Shown one piece after another: positions 26,478 to 35,876 of a DNA stretch of 64,000 nucleotides. The stretch spans positions 62,001-126,000 of the forward strand of contig UCEZ01000035.1 of NCBI GenBank assembly GCA_900471525.1. The letters are read 5' to 3'. The notes beneath the pieces were generated by a model. The model made no database searches. It was not told where the DNA came from and saw only the letters and a program-made list of their open reading frames with translations. The position numbers and the translations under genes are program-made. This DNA comes from Hyphomicrobiales bacterium. GTDB taxonomy: Bacteria; Pseudomonadota; Alphaproteobacteria; Rhizobiales; Rhizobiaceae. Position 1 is the first letter of the stretch. Each line of letters starts with the position of its first letter.

Positions 26478-27050
26478 TCAGCCGTTCCAGCGCGGATTGT
26501 CGATGACGGTCGGCTTGCCGTCGCGTTCGACCATCAGCTTGCGGAAACCCTTGCTCTCAATCGTGCCGTAGTCATGGCCCGCATTGCCGGGAAAGGCGAA
26601 GAAAGTGACGAGCGGCTCGGTCGGATGCACGTTGATCGAGCGATGCGCCCAGCGGCCGGGCACATAGACGGCCTTGCCCGGCAGGAACTCCAGCCATTGG
26701 GTTTCACCCTCCGGCGTCTCCATCATCATGTAGCCGTGGCCGCGCAGGCAGTAGTAGACCTCGGCGGTGTCGATGACCGTGTGAAAATGGCCCTTGGTCA
26801 TGTGATACTCGTCGCCCACCTTGCCCGGATAGGTGATCGACGTGCCGTAGGCGACGTCCTTCTCGCTGTCGGGAACGCCCATGTCGTAGAACTCGTAGAG
26901 CAGGCTGTCGCCCTTGGCGAGCTCAGCGTCGAAGGCTGCCTCGTCGTGGAACATGCCCTTCATCTTGGAGAGCGTGCGGCGGATCGGCTCGCAGGTCGAG
27001 CTCAGGCCGTTGTTGAGGTTGAATTCGTGCAGGCTTGGCAAAACGGTCAT
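26478..27050 (-). CDS. Cupin-type glucose-6-phosphate isomerase
   Basis: 190 residues of the archaeal/cupin PGI family, unrelated to the usual bacterial Pgi. Signatures: YGTSITYPGKVGDEYHMTKGHFH (metal His pair in KGHFH, residues ~88-92), TAEVYYCLRGHGYMMM (Glu ligand) and VPGRWAHRSIN (third His). It converts glucose-6-P and fructose-6-P or a related phosphosugar. Its placement with an aldolase and a kinase implies a phosphosugar isomerisation in the local pathway. Confidence 0.88.
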   Translation of the reverse strand: MTVLPSLHEFNLNNGLSSTCEPIRRTLSKMKGMFHDEAAFDAELAKGDSLLYEFYDMGVPDSEKDVAYGTSITYPGKVGDEYHMTKGHFHTVIDTAEVYYCLRGHGYMMMETPEGETQWLEFLPGKAVYVPGRWAHRSINVHPTEPLVTFFAFPGNAGHDYGTIESKGFRKLMVERDGKPTVIDNPRWNG

Positions 27051-27062
27051 GTCCTGTTCCTT

Positions 27063-28010
27063 TCAGGCTGTGGCGTCGCGGGCGATGCGGCTCAAATCGT
27101 CGAAGGCCGGCCCGGACATGGGGATGTCGATGTCGAAGACTTCCGCGATCACGCGGGTCCAGCCGTGGATGAAGTAGACCCATCCATCGTGGACTGTGAG
27201 GTTGCGATCCCTGACCGCGGCGCGCGCCTGGTCGAGGAAGACGAGGTCACCGCGATAGTTGAATTCCCAGACGAGGCCGTCCTTCGGGAATTGCACCGCG
27301 TCGGTGAGCGGCGAACCCGGCCCGTCCTTGCCGAGACCGGTGGCGTTGACCACCATGGAGCCCGGCGGCAGGGCGGCGACCACTGCGTCCGCCTCCGCTG
27401 GCGTCGGCGCCAGGCGGTATTCAATGGGAATGGAAAACCCGATCTCGCCATGCACATGGCGCATCTCGCCAAGCGAGGCCTCTCGCCGCGCCGTCACGAC
27501 GATCCGTTGCGGCGTGTCGCCCCCGGCACGTTTCTTGTTGTGCAGGTAGAGCGACAGAGCGAGCGAGGAGCCGCCGGCGCCGAGGATGCAGAGTGTCGCC
27601 CCTGTCGCGTCCCAGTGCCCTTCCGGCGCAATCGCTTCGAAGCTCGCGCCGGCCGTGATCGGGTCCTTGGCGTGGCCGGCCAGACGCTGACCGCGCTTGG
27701 AGATCGAGCTGATCTCATGCAGGGTTTCGGCATAGGGATCGAGGTCGTCGAACAGGTCGCGCGACGCCTTGAGCAGGTTCACCTTGTGGGTCGTCACCAG
27801 CGCGCCGAGCGACAGCTGGTCGCGCTTGATGAACGCCACGGCGCCGCGATAGGCTGATGGCTCCGAATTCGGAGCGAAGTCAATGCCCTTCATCTCCGCG
27901 TCGAGGCCAAGATGCGCCGACCAGGCCGGAAAGACCTTCATGATCGAGGACTTGGCGGTGGTCACGCCGATGAAATACATCGTGCGCCGGCTTGCTGGTG
28001 TGTAAGTCAT
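27063..28010 (-). CDS. Shikimate-dehydrogenase-like NAD(P) oxidoreductase
   Basis: 315 residues. The SDH substrate domain (GVTTAKSSIMKVFPAWSAHLGLDAE; GALVTTHKVNLL with the catalytic Lys) is followed by an NAD(P) domain (LCILGAGGSSLALSLYLHNKKRAG). It is longer than AroE (~270) and has an extended nucleotide-domain loop. No aromatic-pathway gene is nearby, so it probably acts on a sugar-derived cyclic or hydroxy-acid substrate. Starts 13 nt after the kinase gene. Confidence 0.83.
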   Translation of the reverse strand: MTYTPASRRTMYFIGVTTAKSSIMKVFPAWSAHLGLDAEMKGIDFAPNSEPSAYRGAVAFIKRDQLSLGALVTTHKVNLLKASRDLFDDLDPYAETLHEISSISKRGQRLAGHAKDPITAGASFEAIAPEGHWDATGATLCILGAGGSSLALSLYLHNKKRAGGDTPQRIVVTARREASLGEMRHVHGEIGFSIPIEYRLAPTPAEADAVVAALPPGSMVVNATGLGKDGPGSPLTDAVQFPKDGLVWEFNYRGDLVFLDQARAAVRDRNLTVHDGWVYFIHGWTRVIAEVFDIDIPMSGPAFDDLSRIARDATA

Positions 28011-28022
28011 GACAGACGTTCC

Positions 28023-29522
28023 CTAGTCGTGTTCGGCCCAGTCCCGCGACCGGTCCACGGTGCGGCACCAGCCGCGGTAAAGCGTGTCCGCTATCGCCCG
28101 TTCGACAGACGGCGTGAATTCCCTGTCCAAAGCGAAGGCGGTGTGAAGTTCGGCCTGGTCCTTCCAGTAGCCGACGGCGAGGCCCGCAAGGAAAGCGGCC
28201 CCGCGCGCCGTTGTGTCGATGACCTTGGGGCGCAGCACGCGCACCCCCAGCTGGTCGGCCTGGAACTGCAGGACGAAGTTGTTCATCGCAGCACCGCCAT
28301 CCACCTTCAGTTCCGCCAGCGCGATGCCGGAATCGGCCTCCATGCGGTGGATGACGTCGCGGATCTGGTAGGCCATGGATTCCAGCGAGGCACGGATGAG
28401 GTGGTTGCGGTTTGCGCCGCGGGTGATGCCGACGATGGTGCCGCGGGCATATTGATCCCAGAACGGCGCGGAGAGGCCGGTGAAGGCGGGAACGATGTAG
28501 ACGCCGTTGGTATCCGGCACGTCCATAGCCGCCGCCTCCGTCTCCGAGGCGCTGTGGATGATCTTCAACTCGTCGCGCAGCCACTGCACCACCGAACCGA
28601 CGGAAAACAACGTGCCTTCCAGCGCGTATTCGAGCTGGCCGCGGAGCCGCCAGGCGACCGTGGTCAACAGGCCGTTGTCGGATGTGCGGATCTGGGTGCC
28701 GGTGTTCATCAGGAGCGTGCCACCGGTGCCATAGGTCGCCTTGACCATGCCCGTGTGGAAGCAGGACTGGCCGAAGAGCGCGCCCTGCTGGTCGCCGATC
28801 GAGGAGGCGACGGGTATTTCACCGCCGAAAAGATCCGGGTCGGTCAGGCCGTAGACCTCGGAGGAATCGCGCACTTCCGGCAGGATCGCCCGGGGCACGT
28901 TGATTTCCGCAAGCAGCCGCTCGTCCCAGTCGCCGGTGCGGATGTTGAAGAGCAGCGTGCGCGAGGCGTTGGAGGCGTCCGTCACATGGGCGCGACCGCC
29001 GGTCAGGTTCCAGATGAGCCAGGTATCGATGGTGCCGGCGGCCAGTTCGCCGCGTTCGGCGCGGCGGCGGGCGCCGGGCGTATTGTCGAGCAGCCAGGCA
29101 AGCTTGGTACCGGAGAAATAGGCGTCGATGACGAGGCCGGTGTTCTCCTTCACATAGGGCTCGAGCCCCCTTGCCTTCAGCTGGTCGCAGATGCCGGCGG
29201 TGCGCCGGTCCTGCCAGACGAGCGCGTTGTGCAGCGGCACACCGGTCTTGCGATCCCAGATCAGGCAGGTCTCGCGCTGGTTGGTGATGCCGATCGCGGC
29301 CACCTCGGCGGCGGAAACGTCGGCGTTGTGCATCGCCTCGCGGGCGACGGAAAGCTGGGTCGCCCAGATCTCGTTGGCATCGTGCTCTACCCAGCCGGCC
29401 CGCGGATAGATCTGCCGAAACTCGCGCTGCGCGAGCGAGACGATGTTTCCTCCCCGATCGAAGAGGATGGCCCTTGCACTGGACGTTCCCTCGTCCAGTG
29501 CCATGACATAACGCTCAACCAT
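28023..29522 (-). CDS. glpK: FGGY-family kinase, glycerol kinase-like
   Basis: 499 residues from the ATG with GGGGGAGGA upstream. FGGY hallmarks of Glp[71 protein letters not shown] and the C-terminal [19 protein letters not shown]. Best matches the glycerol kinase subfamily, but the operon (epimerase, aldolase, isomerase) leaves open another polyol or ketose as substrate. No FBPase-type or EIIAGlc regulatory gene is nearby. Confidence 0.9.
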   Translation of the reverse strand: MVERYVMALDEGTSSARAILFDRGGNIVSLAQREFRQIYPRAGWVEHDANEIWATQLSVAREAMHNADVSAAEVAAIGITNQRETCLIWDRKTGVPLHNALVWQDRRTAGICDQLKARGLEPYVKENTGLVIDAYFSGTKLAWLLDNTPGARRRAERGELAAGTIDTWLIWNLTGGRAHVTDASNASRTLLFNIRTGDWDERLLAEINVPRAILPEVRDSSEVYGLTDPDLFGGEIPVASSIGDQQGALFGQSCFHTGMVKATYGTGGTLLMNTGTQIRTSDNGLLTTVAWRLRGQLEYALEGTLFSVGSVVQWLRDELKIIHSASETEAAAMDVPDTNGVYIVPAFTGLSAPFWDQYARGTIVGITRGANRNHLIRASLESMAYQIRDVIHRMEADSGIALAELKVDGGAAMNNFVLQFQADQLGVRVLRPKVIDTTARGAAFLAGLAVGYWKDQAELHTAFALDREFTPSVERAIADTLYRGWCRTVDRSRDWAEHD

Positions 29523-29542
29523 TCGTTCCTCCCCCGCATGCG

Positions 29543-30595
29543 TCAATCGTTCGGCTTGAACAGGATCTTGTGATACCTGCCGAAGCTGCGGTCCTTCAGT
29601 GCCTTGAAAATGGACGGCGCCTCCTCAAGCGTCGCCCGGTGGGTAATCAGCGGCTCGACCGTCAGACGGCCGTCGCCAAGCAAACCAATGATGTCAAACC
29701 ACTCCTTGCCTGGGAACGGCAAGGAATAGGAATTCCACGAGCCGATCACCTGCAATTCTTCGCGTACGATCTTGGCGAAGGCCTTTTCCGCGAAGGTGAC
29801 GTCGCCATAGGCGGTGCCGTAGAGCATCACCGCGCCTTGCTTGGCTGCGACCATGATCGAAAGATTCCGTCCCGGCGCGGACCCCGCGCATTCCAGCGAC
29901 ACCGCAACCCCGCGCCCGCCGGTCGCCTCCCGCACCCGGGCGACGACGTCGTCGCGGGCCGGGTTGAGGCAGAGATCGGCACCGATGCTGCGAGCCAGCT
30001 CCAGCTTGTCGTCGTCAACATCGATGGCGATCAACGGCCGTGCGCCGGAAAGCCTCGCGAATTGCAGGGCAAAATAGCCGAGCGCGCCGCAACCAACCAC
30101 CGCCACGGCATCGCCGAGCTTGAGATCAAGCTTGTGGATGCCATGGAGGATGATCGCCGCCGGTTCGATCGTGGCGGCAACCTCGTAGGAAACGCTGTCG
30201 GGCACCTTCAGCACGTTCGTTGCAGGCGCGCAGAGATATTGCGCAAAGGCGCCGTCACTGCGCGATCCCATGAAATCGTAGTCGTCGCAGAGGTGGAACT
30301 TGCCGGCCTCGCACCATTGGCATGTGCGGCACGGCATCAGCGGCGCCACCGCCACGCGGTCGCCCGCCTTGAGATGGGAAACCGAGGAACCAACCCGCTC
30401 CACCCTGCCGGCGAATTCGTGGCCCGGAATAGTGGGGAAACGGTAAGTACCGGTCGTCATGACGCGCCCGATATCCGAGCCGCAGATGCCGGCGGCCTTC
30501 ACTTCGACCAGAACCTCGTCAGGCCCGATCTCCGGCATGGGTACGTCCTCGACGCGCAGATCCCCCGGCGCATGCAACACAGCCGCCTTCATCAC
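29543..30595 (-). CDS. Zinc-dependent medium-chain dehydrogenase, galactitol-1-phosphate/sorbitol dehydrogenase-like
   Basis: 350 residues. Catalytic zinc ligands in [10 protein letters not shown] (Cys ~38) and PGHEFAG (His ~60, Glu ~61); structural zinc Cys cluster [16 protein letters not shown] (~90-105); NAD fold [16 protein letters not shown]. The segment [16 protein letters not shown] near residue 285 is reminiscent of GatD-type polyol dehydrogenases. Overlaps nothing downstream, and its start is overlapped by the previous gene's end (4 nt). Confidence 0.9.
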   Translation of the reverse strand: MMKAAVLHAPGDLRVEDVPMPEIGPDEVLVEVKAAGICGSDIGRVMTTGTYRFPTIPGHEFAGRVERVGSSVSHLKAGDRVAVAPLMPCRTCQWCEAGKFHLCDDYDFMGSRSDGAFAQYLCAPATNVLKVPDSVSYEVAATIEPAAIILHGIHKLDLKLGDAVAVVGCGALGYFALQFARLSGARPLIAIDVDDDKLELARSIGADLCLNPARDDVVARVREATGGRGVAVSLECAGSAPGRNLSIMVAAKQGAVMLYGTAYGDVTFAEKAFAKIVREELQVIGSWNSYSLPFPGKEWFDIIGLLGDGRLTVEPLITHRATLEEAPSIFKALKDRSFGRYHKILFKPND

Positions 30596-31647
30596 AGGCT
30601 CTCCTCCTGAGGGTAGATGATGGTCTTCATGCCCTTGCCCGAAAGCGCGTGATCGAAGGCGGACACCGCATCCGCCATGCCGAAGCGATGGGTGACTATA
30701 TCCGTCACGCGGATCTTGCCGGTTTCCACCAGTTTCAGCGCCCGGGCATAGTCCTCGACGCTCGACCCGGTCGAGCCGAGCAGCTTCAGGCCCCAGTAGT
30801 GCACCTTGTTGGTGTCGAGCTCGACTTTGGTGCCCTTGTTCAGGCCGGAAAAGAAATTCATGCGGCCGAGACGCGCCAGGCAGGCGATCGCCTGCACCTG
30901 GAGCTCCGGCGCCGGTGCGCAGGTCAGCGCCACATCGACGCCGCGGCCACCTGTCAGCCGAAGCACCTCCTCCACCACGTCGACCCGGCTCGAATCCACC
31001 GTGTCGGTCGCGCCCTGCGGCGCGATTTCCGCCAACCGCTCGGCCCGCCGGCCGACCACGATGACCTGCCTTGCGCCGTAGGCTTTCGCCAGCTGCAGGA
31101 ACAGGCCTGCGATCGGCCCCGTGCCCAGGATGAGGACACGGTCCTCCGGTGTCGCCACAAGGTCCTTCCAGGCATTGAAGCAGCAGGAGAGCGGCTCGAC
31201 CAGCGAGGCCTCCTCGTAGCTCATGGCAGCGGGGATCTCGAAGAGGTTGCCGCCGTAGAGCGCCTTGGCCGTGACGGTCATGTATTGCTGGAAACCACCG
31301 TCGATATCAATGCCGAAGGCCTCGTAGTCGGGGCACATGTTGTTGAGCCCGCGGCGGCACATCTCACAATGGCCGCAGCCGATGTTCGGCACCGCGGAAA
31401 CCCGCTGTCCCTTCTTCCAATGCCCGACATGGCGGCCGACCTCGACGATTTCGCCGGCAAGCTCATGACCGAGTACACGTGTGTCGTTTTCACCGACACG
31501 AAAATGGCCGCCGCGAAGGACCTTCAGGTCCGTGCCGCAGATCGAGGCTGCGAAAACGCGGATCAGAACCTCGTCGTCCCGCGGCACGGGCCGCGGACGC
31601 TCTTCCAGAGCGATCCGGCCCATGCCCTGATACACGGCGGCCCTCAT
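30592..31647 (-). CDS. Zinc-dependent alcohol dehydrogenase (MDR family)
   Basis: 351 residues. Catalytic zinc in ASICGTDLK and GHELAGE, structural cluster CGHCEMCRRGLNNMC, NAD fold VLILGTGPIAGLFLQLAKAYGA. About as distant from the neighbouring dehydrogenase as two family members of different substrate, so the pair probably act on different steps. Co-translated with it (ATGA overlap). Confidence 0.9.
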   Translation of the reverse strand: MRAAVYQGMGRIALEERPRPVPRDDEVLIRVFAASICGTDLKVLRGGHFRVGENDTRVLGHELAGEIVEVGRHVGHWKKGQRVSAVPNIGCGHCEMCRRGLNNMCPDYEAFGIDIDGGFQQYMTVTAKALYGGNLFEIPAAMSYEEASLVEPLSCCFNAWKDLVATPEDRVLILGTGPIAGLFLQLAKAYGARQVIVVGRRAERLAEIAPQGATDTVDSSRVDVVEEVLRLTGGRGVDVALTCAPAPELQVQAIACLARLGRMNFFSGLNKGTKVELDTNKVHYWGLKLLGSTGSSVEDYARALKLVETGKIRVTDIVTHRFGMADAVSAFDHALSGKGMKTIIYPQEESL

Positions 31648-31651
31648 CGGC

Positions 31652-32485
31652 TTACACCTCCATCCCGTAGCGGTGCACCTTATGGGTCGGGTAAAGCGAG
31701 ATGGTCGGAATGGTCACGTCCGGTGTGCGGGTCGCAACGTAGAGGGCGAGCCAGGCGACGTTGTCGACGTCGATGCAGGATGCGTGGATGCCTTCCTTGA
31801 TCTCCTTCTCGTCAAGCCAGCCGTCGACATAGGCTTCCAGATCGCCGTCATAGCGGCCCGTGTCGATGATCTCGGTCATCGGGGTCTTCACGTGGCTCGG
31901 ATTGAGAACGGTGACGCCGATCTTCTTGTCCTTGCCTTCGAGCAGGATGTTCTTCGAGAAGCCCAGCATGCCGTGCTTGGAGGCGCGGTAGGGGCTGTGG
32001 CCGGGGCCCGAGGCGACACGGGTCGAGGAAGAGCCCATATTGATGATGCGGCCGCCTTCGGCCTGTTTTTCCATATAGAGAAAGGCTTCACGGCAGCAGA
32101 GGAAGACGGCCGTCAGGTTCGGGCCAATCGTCTTGTTCCACTCTTCCAGCGTGACCCGGGTGACCGGCGGGGCAAGGCTGTCGCGCCCGGCTGAGTTGAC
32201 GACGACGTCAACGGAGCCGAACGCCTCGTGCACCTGCTTGAAGAAGGCGCGGACCGTCTCCTCCTCGCAGACGTCGGCGTAGATCGGCAGCACGGTACCG
32301 CCATCCGCCTCGATCTCACCGGCGATACGCTTCAGACGCTCCCGGTCGAAATCGATCATGGCGACCTTGGCACCGTTCTGGGCGTAAATGCGGGCGACGG
32401 CTTCGCCGATCCCGGACGCCGCACCGGTGATGATGCAGGATTTCCCCTTGAGGGACAGCCCCTCCGACAGGGTGTTGTTGGGCAT
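31652..32485 (-). CDS. Short-chain dehydrogenase/reductase
   Basis: 277 residues: TGAASGIGEA (residues ~20-29), catalytic NMGSSS, YRASK. Its C-terminus (TIPTISLYPTHKVHRYGMEV) differs from the other SDRs here and is not the usual DGG ending, so it belongs to another subfamily. Begins 59 nt after the aldolase gene ends, the largest gap in the operon. Confidence 0.9.
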   Translation of the reverse strand: MPNNTLSEGLSLKGKSCIITGAASGIGEAVARIYAQNGAKVAMIDFDRERLKRIAGEIEADGGTVLPIYADVCEEETVRAFFKQVHEAFGSVDVVVNSAGRDSLAPPVTRVTLEEWNKTIGPNLTAVFLCCREAFLYMEKQAEGGRIINMGSSSTRVASGPGHSPYRASKHGMLGFSKNILLEGKDKKIGVTVLNPSHVKTPMTEIIDTGRYDGDLEAYVDGWLDEKEIKEGIHASCIDVDNVAWLALYVATRTPDVTIPTISLYPTHKVHRYGMEV

Positions 32486-32543
32486 TGGAACCTCCGTATT
32501 ATGCCCCTTTTCGAGGCGTGTTCAGATTTTCGATGGGACCGCC

Positions 32544-33188
32544 TCAGGCACTGCGGGCGAGAGCGACAGCCTCCGCTGTAAGCCGGGAAATTTCGTCGAA
32601 CCGACCTTCCCGCACGAGTTTTGCATCCACCATCCAGGAGCCGCCGCAGGCGAGCACTGCGGGAAGCGCGAGATAGGTGGTCAGATTCTGAGCCCCCACG
32701 CCGCCCGTCGGCACGAAGCGCATGGCCGGATAGGGTCCCGTCAGCGCCTTGAGGAAAGGCACGCCGCCGCTCGGCTCGGCCGGGAAGAATTTGACCGCCT
32801 CCAGCCCGAAGGACATGGCCTGCTCGACGCCGGTCGGATTGTTGATGCCGGGCACGATCGGAAGACCCAACGCCTGCGCAGCAGCGACGATCGCGGGATT
32901 AAAACCCGGCGTCACAATGAATTGCGCGCCTGAAGCCGCGGCCATCTCGAGCTGCTCGCCCGTCAGAACCGTGCCGGCACCCAGCAGCATGTCGGGAACC
33001 TCGGCGCGGATGCGCCGCAGCGATTCCGCCGCTGCCGCCGTGCGGAAGGTCACCTCCGCCACCGGCAATCCTCCCTCGACCAGGGCGCGAGCCAAGGGTA
33101 CCGCATCTTCGGCTCGCTCCAGCACGACGACGGGCAAGATGCGCGCCGCCGCGATCCGGGCAACAATGTCCGCTCCGGTCAAGTTCAT
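32544..33188 (-). CDS. KDPG/KHG aldolase family protein
   Basis: 214 residues from the ATG at 33186-33188, preceded by GGAGGGG at a short spacing (a start 12 nt further up would put this Shine-Dalgarno inside the gene). Class I aldolase features: Glu in VAEVTFRT (~42), Thr/Pro in LGAGTV, VTPGFNP, and the Schiff-base Lys in EAVKFFPAEPSGG (~130). Cleaves 2-keto-3-deoxy-sugar-acid phosphates to pyruvate. First gene of the 13-gene operon, which suggests an Entner-Doudoroff-like end of the pathway. Confidence 0.92.
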   Translation of the reverse strand: MNLTGADIVARIAAARILPVVVLERAEDAVPLARALVEGGLPVAEVTFRTAAAAESLRRIRAEVPDMLLGAGTVLTGEQLEMAAASGAQFIVTPGFNPAIVAAAQALGLPIVPGINNPTGVEQAMSFGLEAVKFFPAEPSGGVPFLKALTGPYPAMRFVPTGGVGAQNLTTYLALPAVLACGGSWMVDAKLVREGRFDEISRLTAEAVALARSA

Positions 33189-33230
33189 CTGCCCCTCCAA
33201 TCGAATTTCCTACCGTGACCAACAAATAGA

Positions 33231-33253
33231 ATGAAATTCGTTATTGCGCAATA
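33231..33253. promoter_or_regulatory. Candidate RpiR operator in the divergent aldolase/HAD promoter
   Basis: ATGAAATTC (33231-33239), part of the near-palindrome GAATGAAATTC (33229-33239), is followed by the perfect 12-bp palindrome TATTGCGCAATA (33242-33253). Both elements recur upstream of rpiR (22493-22534). The spacer 33189-33386 is otherwise AT-rich (e.g. 33254-33282) and must carry promoters for both directions. Confidence 0.5.
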
Positions 33254-33386
33254 CCAAAAAAAATGATTTTTATTTTTGCGCCGGCGGCAAGGAAAAAGTC
33301 CGCCCCGGCGCGATCGGCACCGTCCCTCGAGGCGGCATTCTCCTTCCGGGCAAGGCTCCGGATCCACTTCGAAAGCTGAAGAAAGC

Positions 33387-34019
33387 ATGATCAAAGCAGT
33401 CTTGTGGGACATGGACGGCACACTCGTCGACAGCGAGGACATCGCGGTCGAGGCGTTGGGATGCGCCATGAAAGAAGCAGGGCTTTCCCCCCCTTGCGAC
33501 CTCAAGGAACGGGTCGTCGGCCGCTCGGCGGATGAAATCTACGACATTATCGTCCGGGATTTCGGATTGAACGCCGATCCGCTCGACTGGGAGCGGTGCA
33601 AGCATCACCACTACTTTCTCGCGGCGGAGCGGCTGAGAGGCTATGACGACGCTGTGGGGACCTGGCATCGGCTTGCGGCGGCCGGTGTCCGTCAGGCCGT
33701 GGTCTCAAACAGCGACCGCGCGATCGTCGACGTCAACCTCAGGGCCGCCGGGCTGGTCCGGCCGGGGCTCGTGACCGTTGCGCGCAACGACGTGCTGCTC
33801 GGCAAGCCGCATCCGGACGGCTATTTCAGGGCCGCCTACCTGCTTGGCGTCGAGCCACACGAATGCCTGATCGTGGAAGACAGCAGCAGCGGTGCCGCCG
33901 CAGCGCTCGCTGCCGGCATCGAAACCGTTTTTGTGCCGCATAGCCACACCGCCCCGCCGAAGGGTGTGCTCTGGCTTTCCTCCATGACCCAGCTCGAGGA
34001 CCGCGCGCTGCGCCCTTAG
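33387..34019 (+). CDS. HAD-superfamily phosphatase, beta-phosphoglucomutase-like subfamily
   Basis: 210 residues, starting MIKAVLWDMDGTLVDSE with the nucleophile motif DMDGT (Asp8, Asp10). Motif II is VVSNSDRA, motif III GKPHPDGY, motif IV VEDSSSGAAAA. The alpha-helical cap (residues ~15-80) fits sugar-phosphate phosphatases. Divergent from the aldolase operon and separated from the next gene by a GntR operator, so it may belong to the RpiR regulon. Confidence 0.88.
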   Translation: MIKAVLWDMDGTLVDSEDIAVEALGCAMKEAGLSPPCDLKERVVGRSADEIYDIIVRDFGLNADPLDWERCKHHHYFLAAERLRGYDDAVGTWHRLAAAGVRQAVVSNSDRAIVDVNLRAAGLVRPGLVTVARNDVLLGKPHPDGYFRAAYLLGVEPHECLIVEDSSSGAAAALAAGIETVFVPHSHTAPPKGVLWLSSMTQLEDRALRP

Positions 34020-34173
34020 CGGCCGGCAAGCCACCGGGTCCGGTACCGACACGAAGACGCGCGCGCAGGCGACCGGCAGCGATCGGCTCCGTTTGCGCGT
34101 AGGCCGCGAACCCCTGCCTTTTCCGCCTGCGTGATCAGCATAACCCGTTGACCATGCCGGGCAAGTTTCGTAG

Positions 34174-34186
34174 ATATATGATATAT
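34174..34186. promoter_or_regulatory. GntR operator candidate, copy 1
   Basis: ATATATGATATAT, a palindrome apart from the central base, ends 25 nt before the GMC oxidoreductase start. Exactly the same 13-mer (either strand) occurs at 38091-38103 and 44797-44809. Confidence 0.75.
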
Positions 34187-34211
34187 TATCATAACATCCT
34201 GGGAGGAACCG

Positions 34212-35816
34212 ATGGTGGATTACGTTGTGGTCGGAGGCGGCTCGGCCGGGAGCGCGCTTGCCGGTCGGCTGGCGCTTGCCAATGCCGGCAAGGTGCTGGT
34301 GATCGAGGCAGGCCCGCGTGATAGCAACCCGCTGATCCACATCCCGGCGGGCTTCGTAAAGCTGCTCGATTCCGACCTTCTCTATCACTACAAGACAGAG
34401 GCCCAGCCGACGCTGAACGGCCGCGCGCCCGTGATGCCGCAAGGCGCGGTGCTGGGCGGCGGCGGCTCGGTCAACGCGGCGATCTACATTCGCGGCCAGC
34501 GCCGCGACTACGACGACTGGGCACGACTTGGCGCTGACGGTTGGGGCTACAGCGACGTCCTGCCCTATTTCCGCCGGGCAGAAGACAATGACCGGCTTTC
34601 CGACGCCTATCACGGCACCGGCGGTCCGCTCGGTGTCTCGGACCTCCGGCAGGTGAGCGACCTGACGCGCGCCTTCGTGCGCAGCGCCCAGGAAGCCGGT
34701 ATTCCCTACACCCCGGATTTCAACGGCACGCGCCAGCGCGGCGTCGGCTTCAACCAGACGACGACCCGAAATGGCCGCCGATGCAGCGCTGCCGTCGGCT
34801 ATATGCGCCCGGCCATGAAATCCGGAAAGCTCGAAATCCGCACGGGCTGCCTCGTTACCCGCATCCTCTTCGACGGCGACCGCGCAAGCGGCGTCGAATA
34901 TGTTCGCAACGGCAAGGTCGAGACAGTGCAGGCCGACAAGGAAGTAATCCTGTCGGGCGGCGCCGTCCAGACGCCGAAGCTGCTGATGCTGTCCGGCATC
35001 GGCCCGGAAGCGGAACTGCAGCGTCAAGGCATCGCGGTAAAACACCGTCTGGAAGGCGTTGGCCAGAACCTGCAGGACCATCTTGAGTTTCCGGCCATCC
35101 GCTTCTGCACCGGCCGTTACGGCTACTATGGCGAGGACAGCTTCTTCCGCTCCATCAAGAACGGGCTGCAATACCTGCTCTTCAAGTCCGGCCCGGTCAT
35201 GTCGAACGTCACCGAGGCCTGCGCCTTCATGAATGTCGACGACATGGACGCAGAACCGAACATCCAGATGCATTTCGTGCCCATCGTCTTCATGGACAGT
35301 GACCAGGAGTCCGTGAAACGCGCCGGCGCAACCGTGAACCCCTGTGTGCTGCGGCCGGAAAGCCGCGGCGAGATCCGGCTGAAATCCACCGACCCGGCCG
35401 CTCACCCGCTGGTCGATCCACGTTACCTGACGGCGCCCGAGGACATGCGGCTTTCCGTGAAGGCCCTGAAGCTTGCCCGCAATATCCTCGCGCAACCCTC
35501 CTTCGCCGGCTTTGTGGAAGAGGGCGAGGCTTACCCCGGCAAGGCGGTCGATGACGACGCCGCGCTCCGTGCTTACATCCGCTCCAAGGGCAAGACGGTC
35601 TATCACCCGGTCGGCACCTGCCGGATGGGCCGCGACGCGATGGCGGTCGTCGATCCGGAGCTGCGGGTTCACGGTCTGCGCAATCTGCGCATTGTGGACA
35701 ACTCCATCATGCCTACACTGATTTCGGGCAATACCAACGCCACGGCGATAATGATCGGGGAAAAGGCGTCAGATATCATTCGCGGACTGGAGCCGCTTGC
35801 GCCATCGAACGCTTGA
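34212..35816 (+). CDS. GMC-family FAD-dependent alcohol/choline dehydrogenase
   Basis: 534 residues with GGGAGGAACCG before the ATG. FAD site MVDYVVVGGGSAGSALAGRL at the N-terminus, GMC signature GAVLGGGGSVNAAIYIRG (~80), second signature SGGAVQTPKLLMLSGIG (~257), catalytic HPVGTCRMG (His ~465) and SGNTNATAIMIGEKA. It oxidises a primary alcohol to aldehyde and passes electrons to an acceptor or O2. With the aldehyde dehydrogenase at 36567 it forms an alcohol-to-acid pair under one operator. Confidence 0.95.
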   Translation: MVDYVVVGGGSAGSALAGRLALANAGKVLVIEAGPRDSNPLIHIPAGFVKLLDSDLLYHYKTEAQPTLNGRAPVMPQGAVLGGGGSVNAAIYIRGQRRDYDDWARLGADGWGYSDVLPYFRRAEDNDRLSDAYHGTGGPLGVSDLRQVSDLTRAFVRSAQEAGIPYTPDFNGTRQRGVGFNQTTTRNGRRCSAAVGYMRPAMKSGKLEIRTGCLVTRILFDGDRASGVEYVRNGKVETVQADKEVILSGGAVQTPKLLMLSGIGPEAELQRQGIAVKHRLEGVGQNLQDHLEFPAIRFCTGRYGYYGEDSFFRSIKNGLQYLLFKSGPVMSNVTEACAFMNVDDMDAEPNIQMHFVPIVFMDSDQESVKRAGATVNPCVLRPESRGEIRLKSTDPAAHPLVDPRYLTAPEDMRLSVKALKLARNILAQPSFAGFVEEGEAYPGKAVDDDAALRAYIRSKGKTVYHPVGTCRMGRDAMAVVDPELRVHGLRNLRIVDNSIMPTLISGNTNATAIMIGEKASDIIRGLEPLAPSNA

Positions 35817-35831
35817 TGCGCATGTGTGGGG

Positions 35832-35849
35832 CTGGCGCCTGAGCGCCAG
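35832..35849 (+). other. Short GC hairpin before gntR
   Basis: CTGGCGC (35832-35838), loop CTGA, GCGCCAG (35843-35849). It lies 16 nt after the GMC stop and 28 nt before the GntR start; no T-run follows. May attenuate gntR relative to the dehydrogenase. Confidence 0.4.
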
Positions 35850-35876
35850 ATTCGCGGAAACGTCACAGGTCGTCGG

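Noticed and set aside
28023..29522. Glycerol kinase as proof that the importer at 9-15 kb transports glycerol
   Set aside because: The kinase belongs to a different operon 13 kb away with its own regulator, so the link is only suggestive.
33705..35672. Long open frame (~655 codons) on the minus strand opposite the HAD and GMC genes
   Set aside because: Antisense shadow of two clear genes; no domain is recognisable and no ribosome binding site precedes it.
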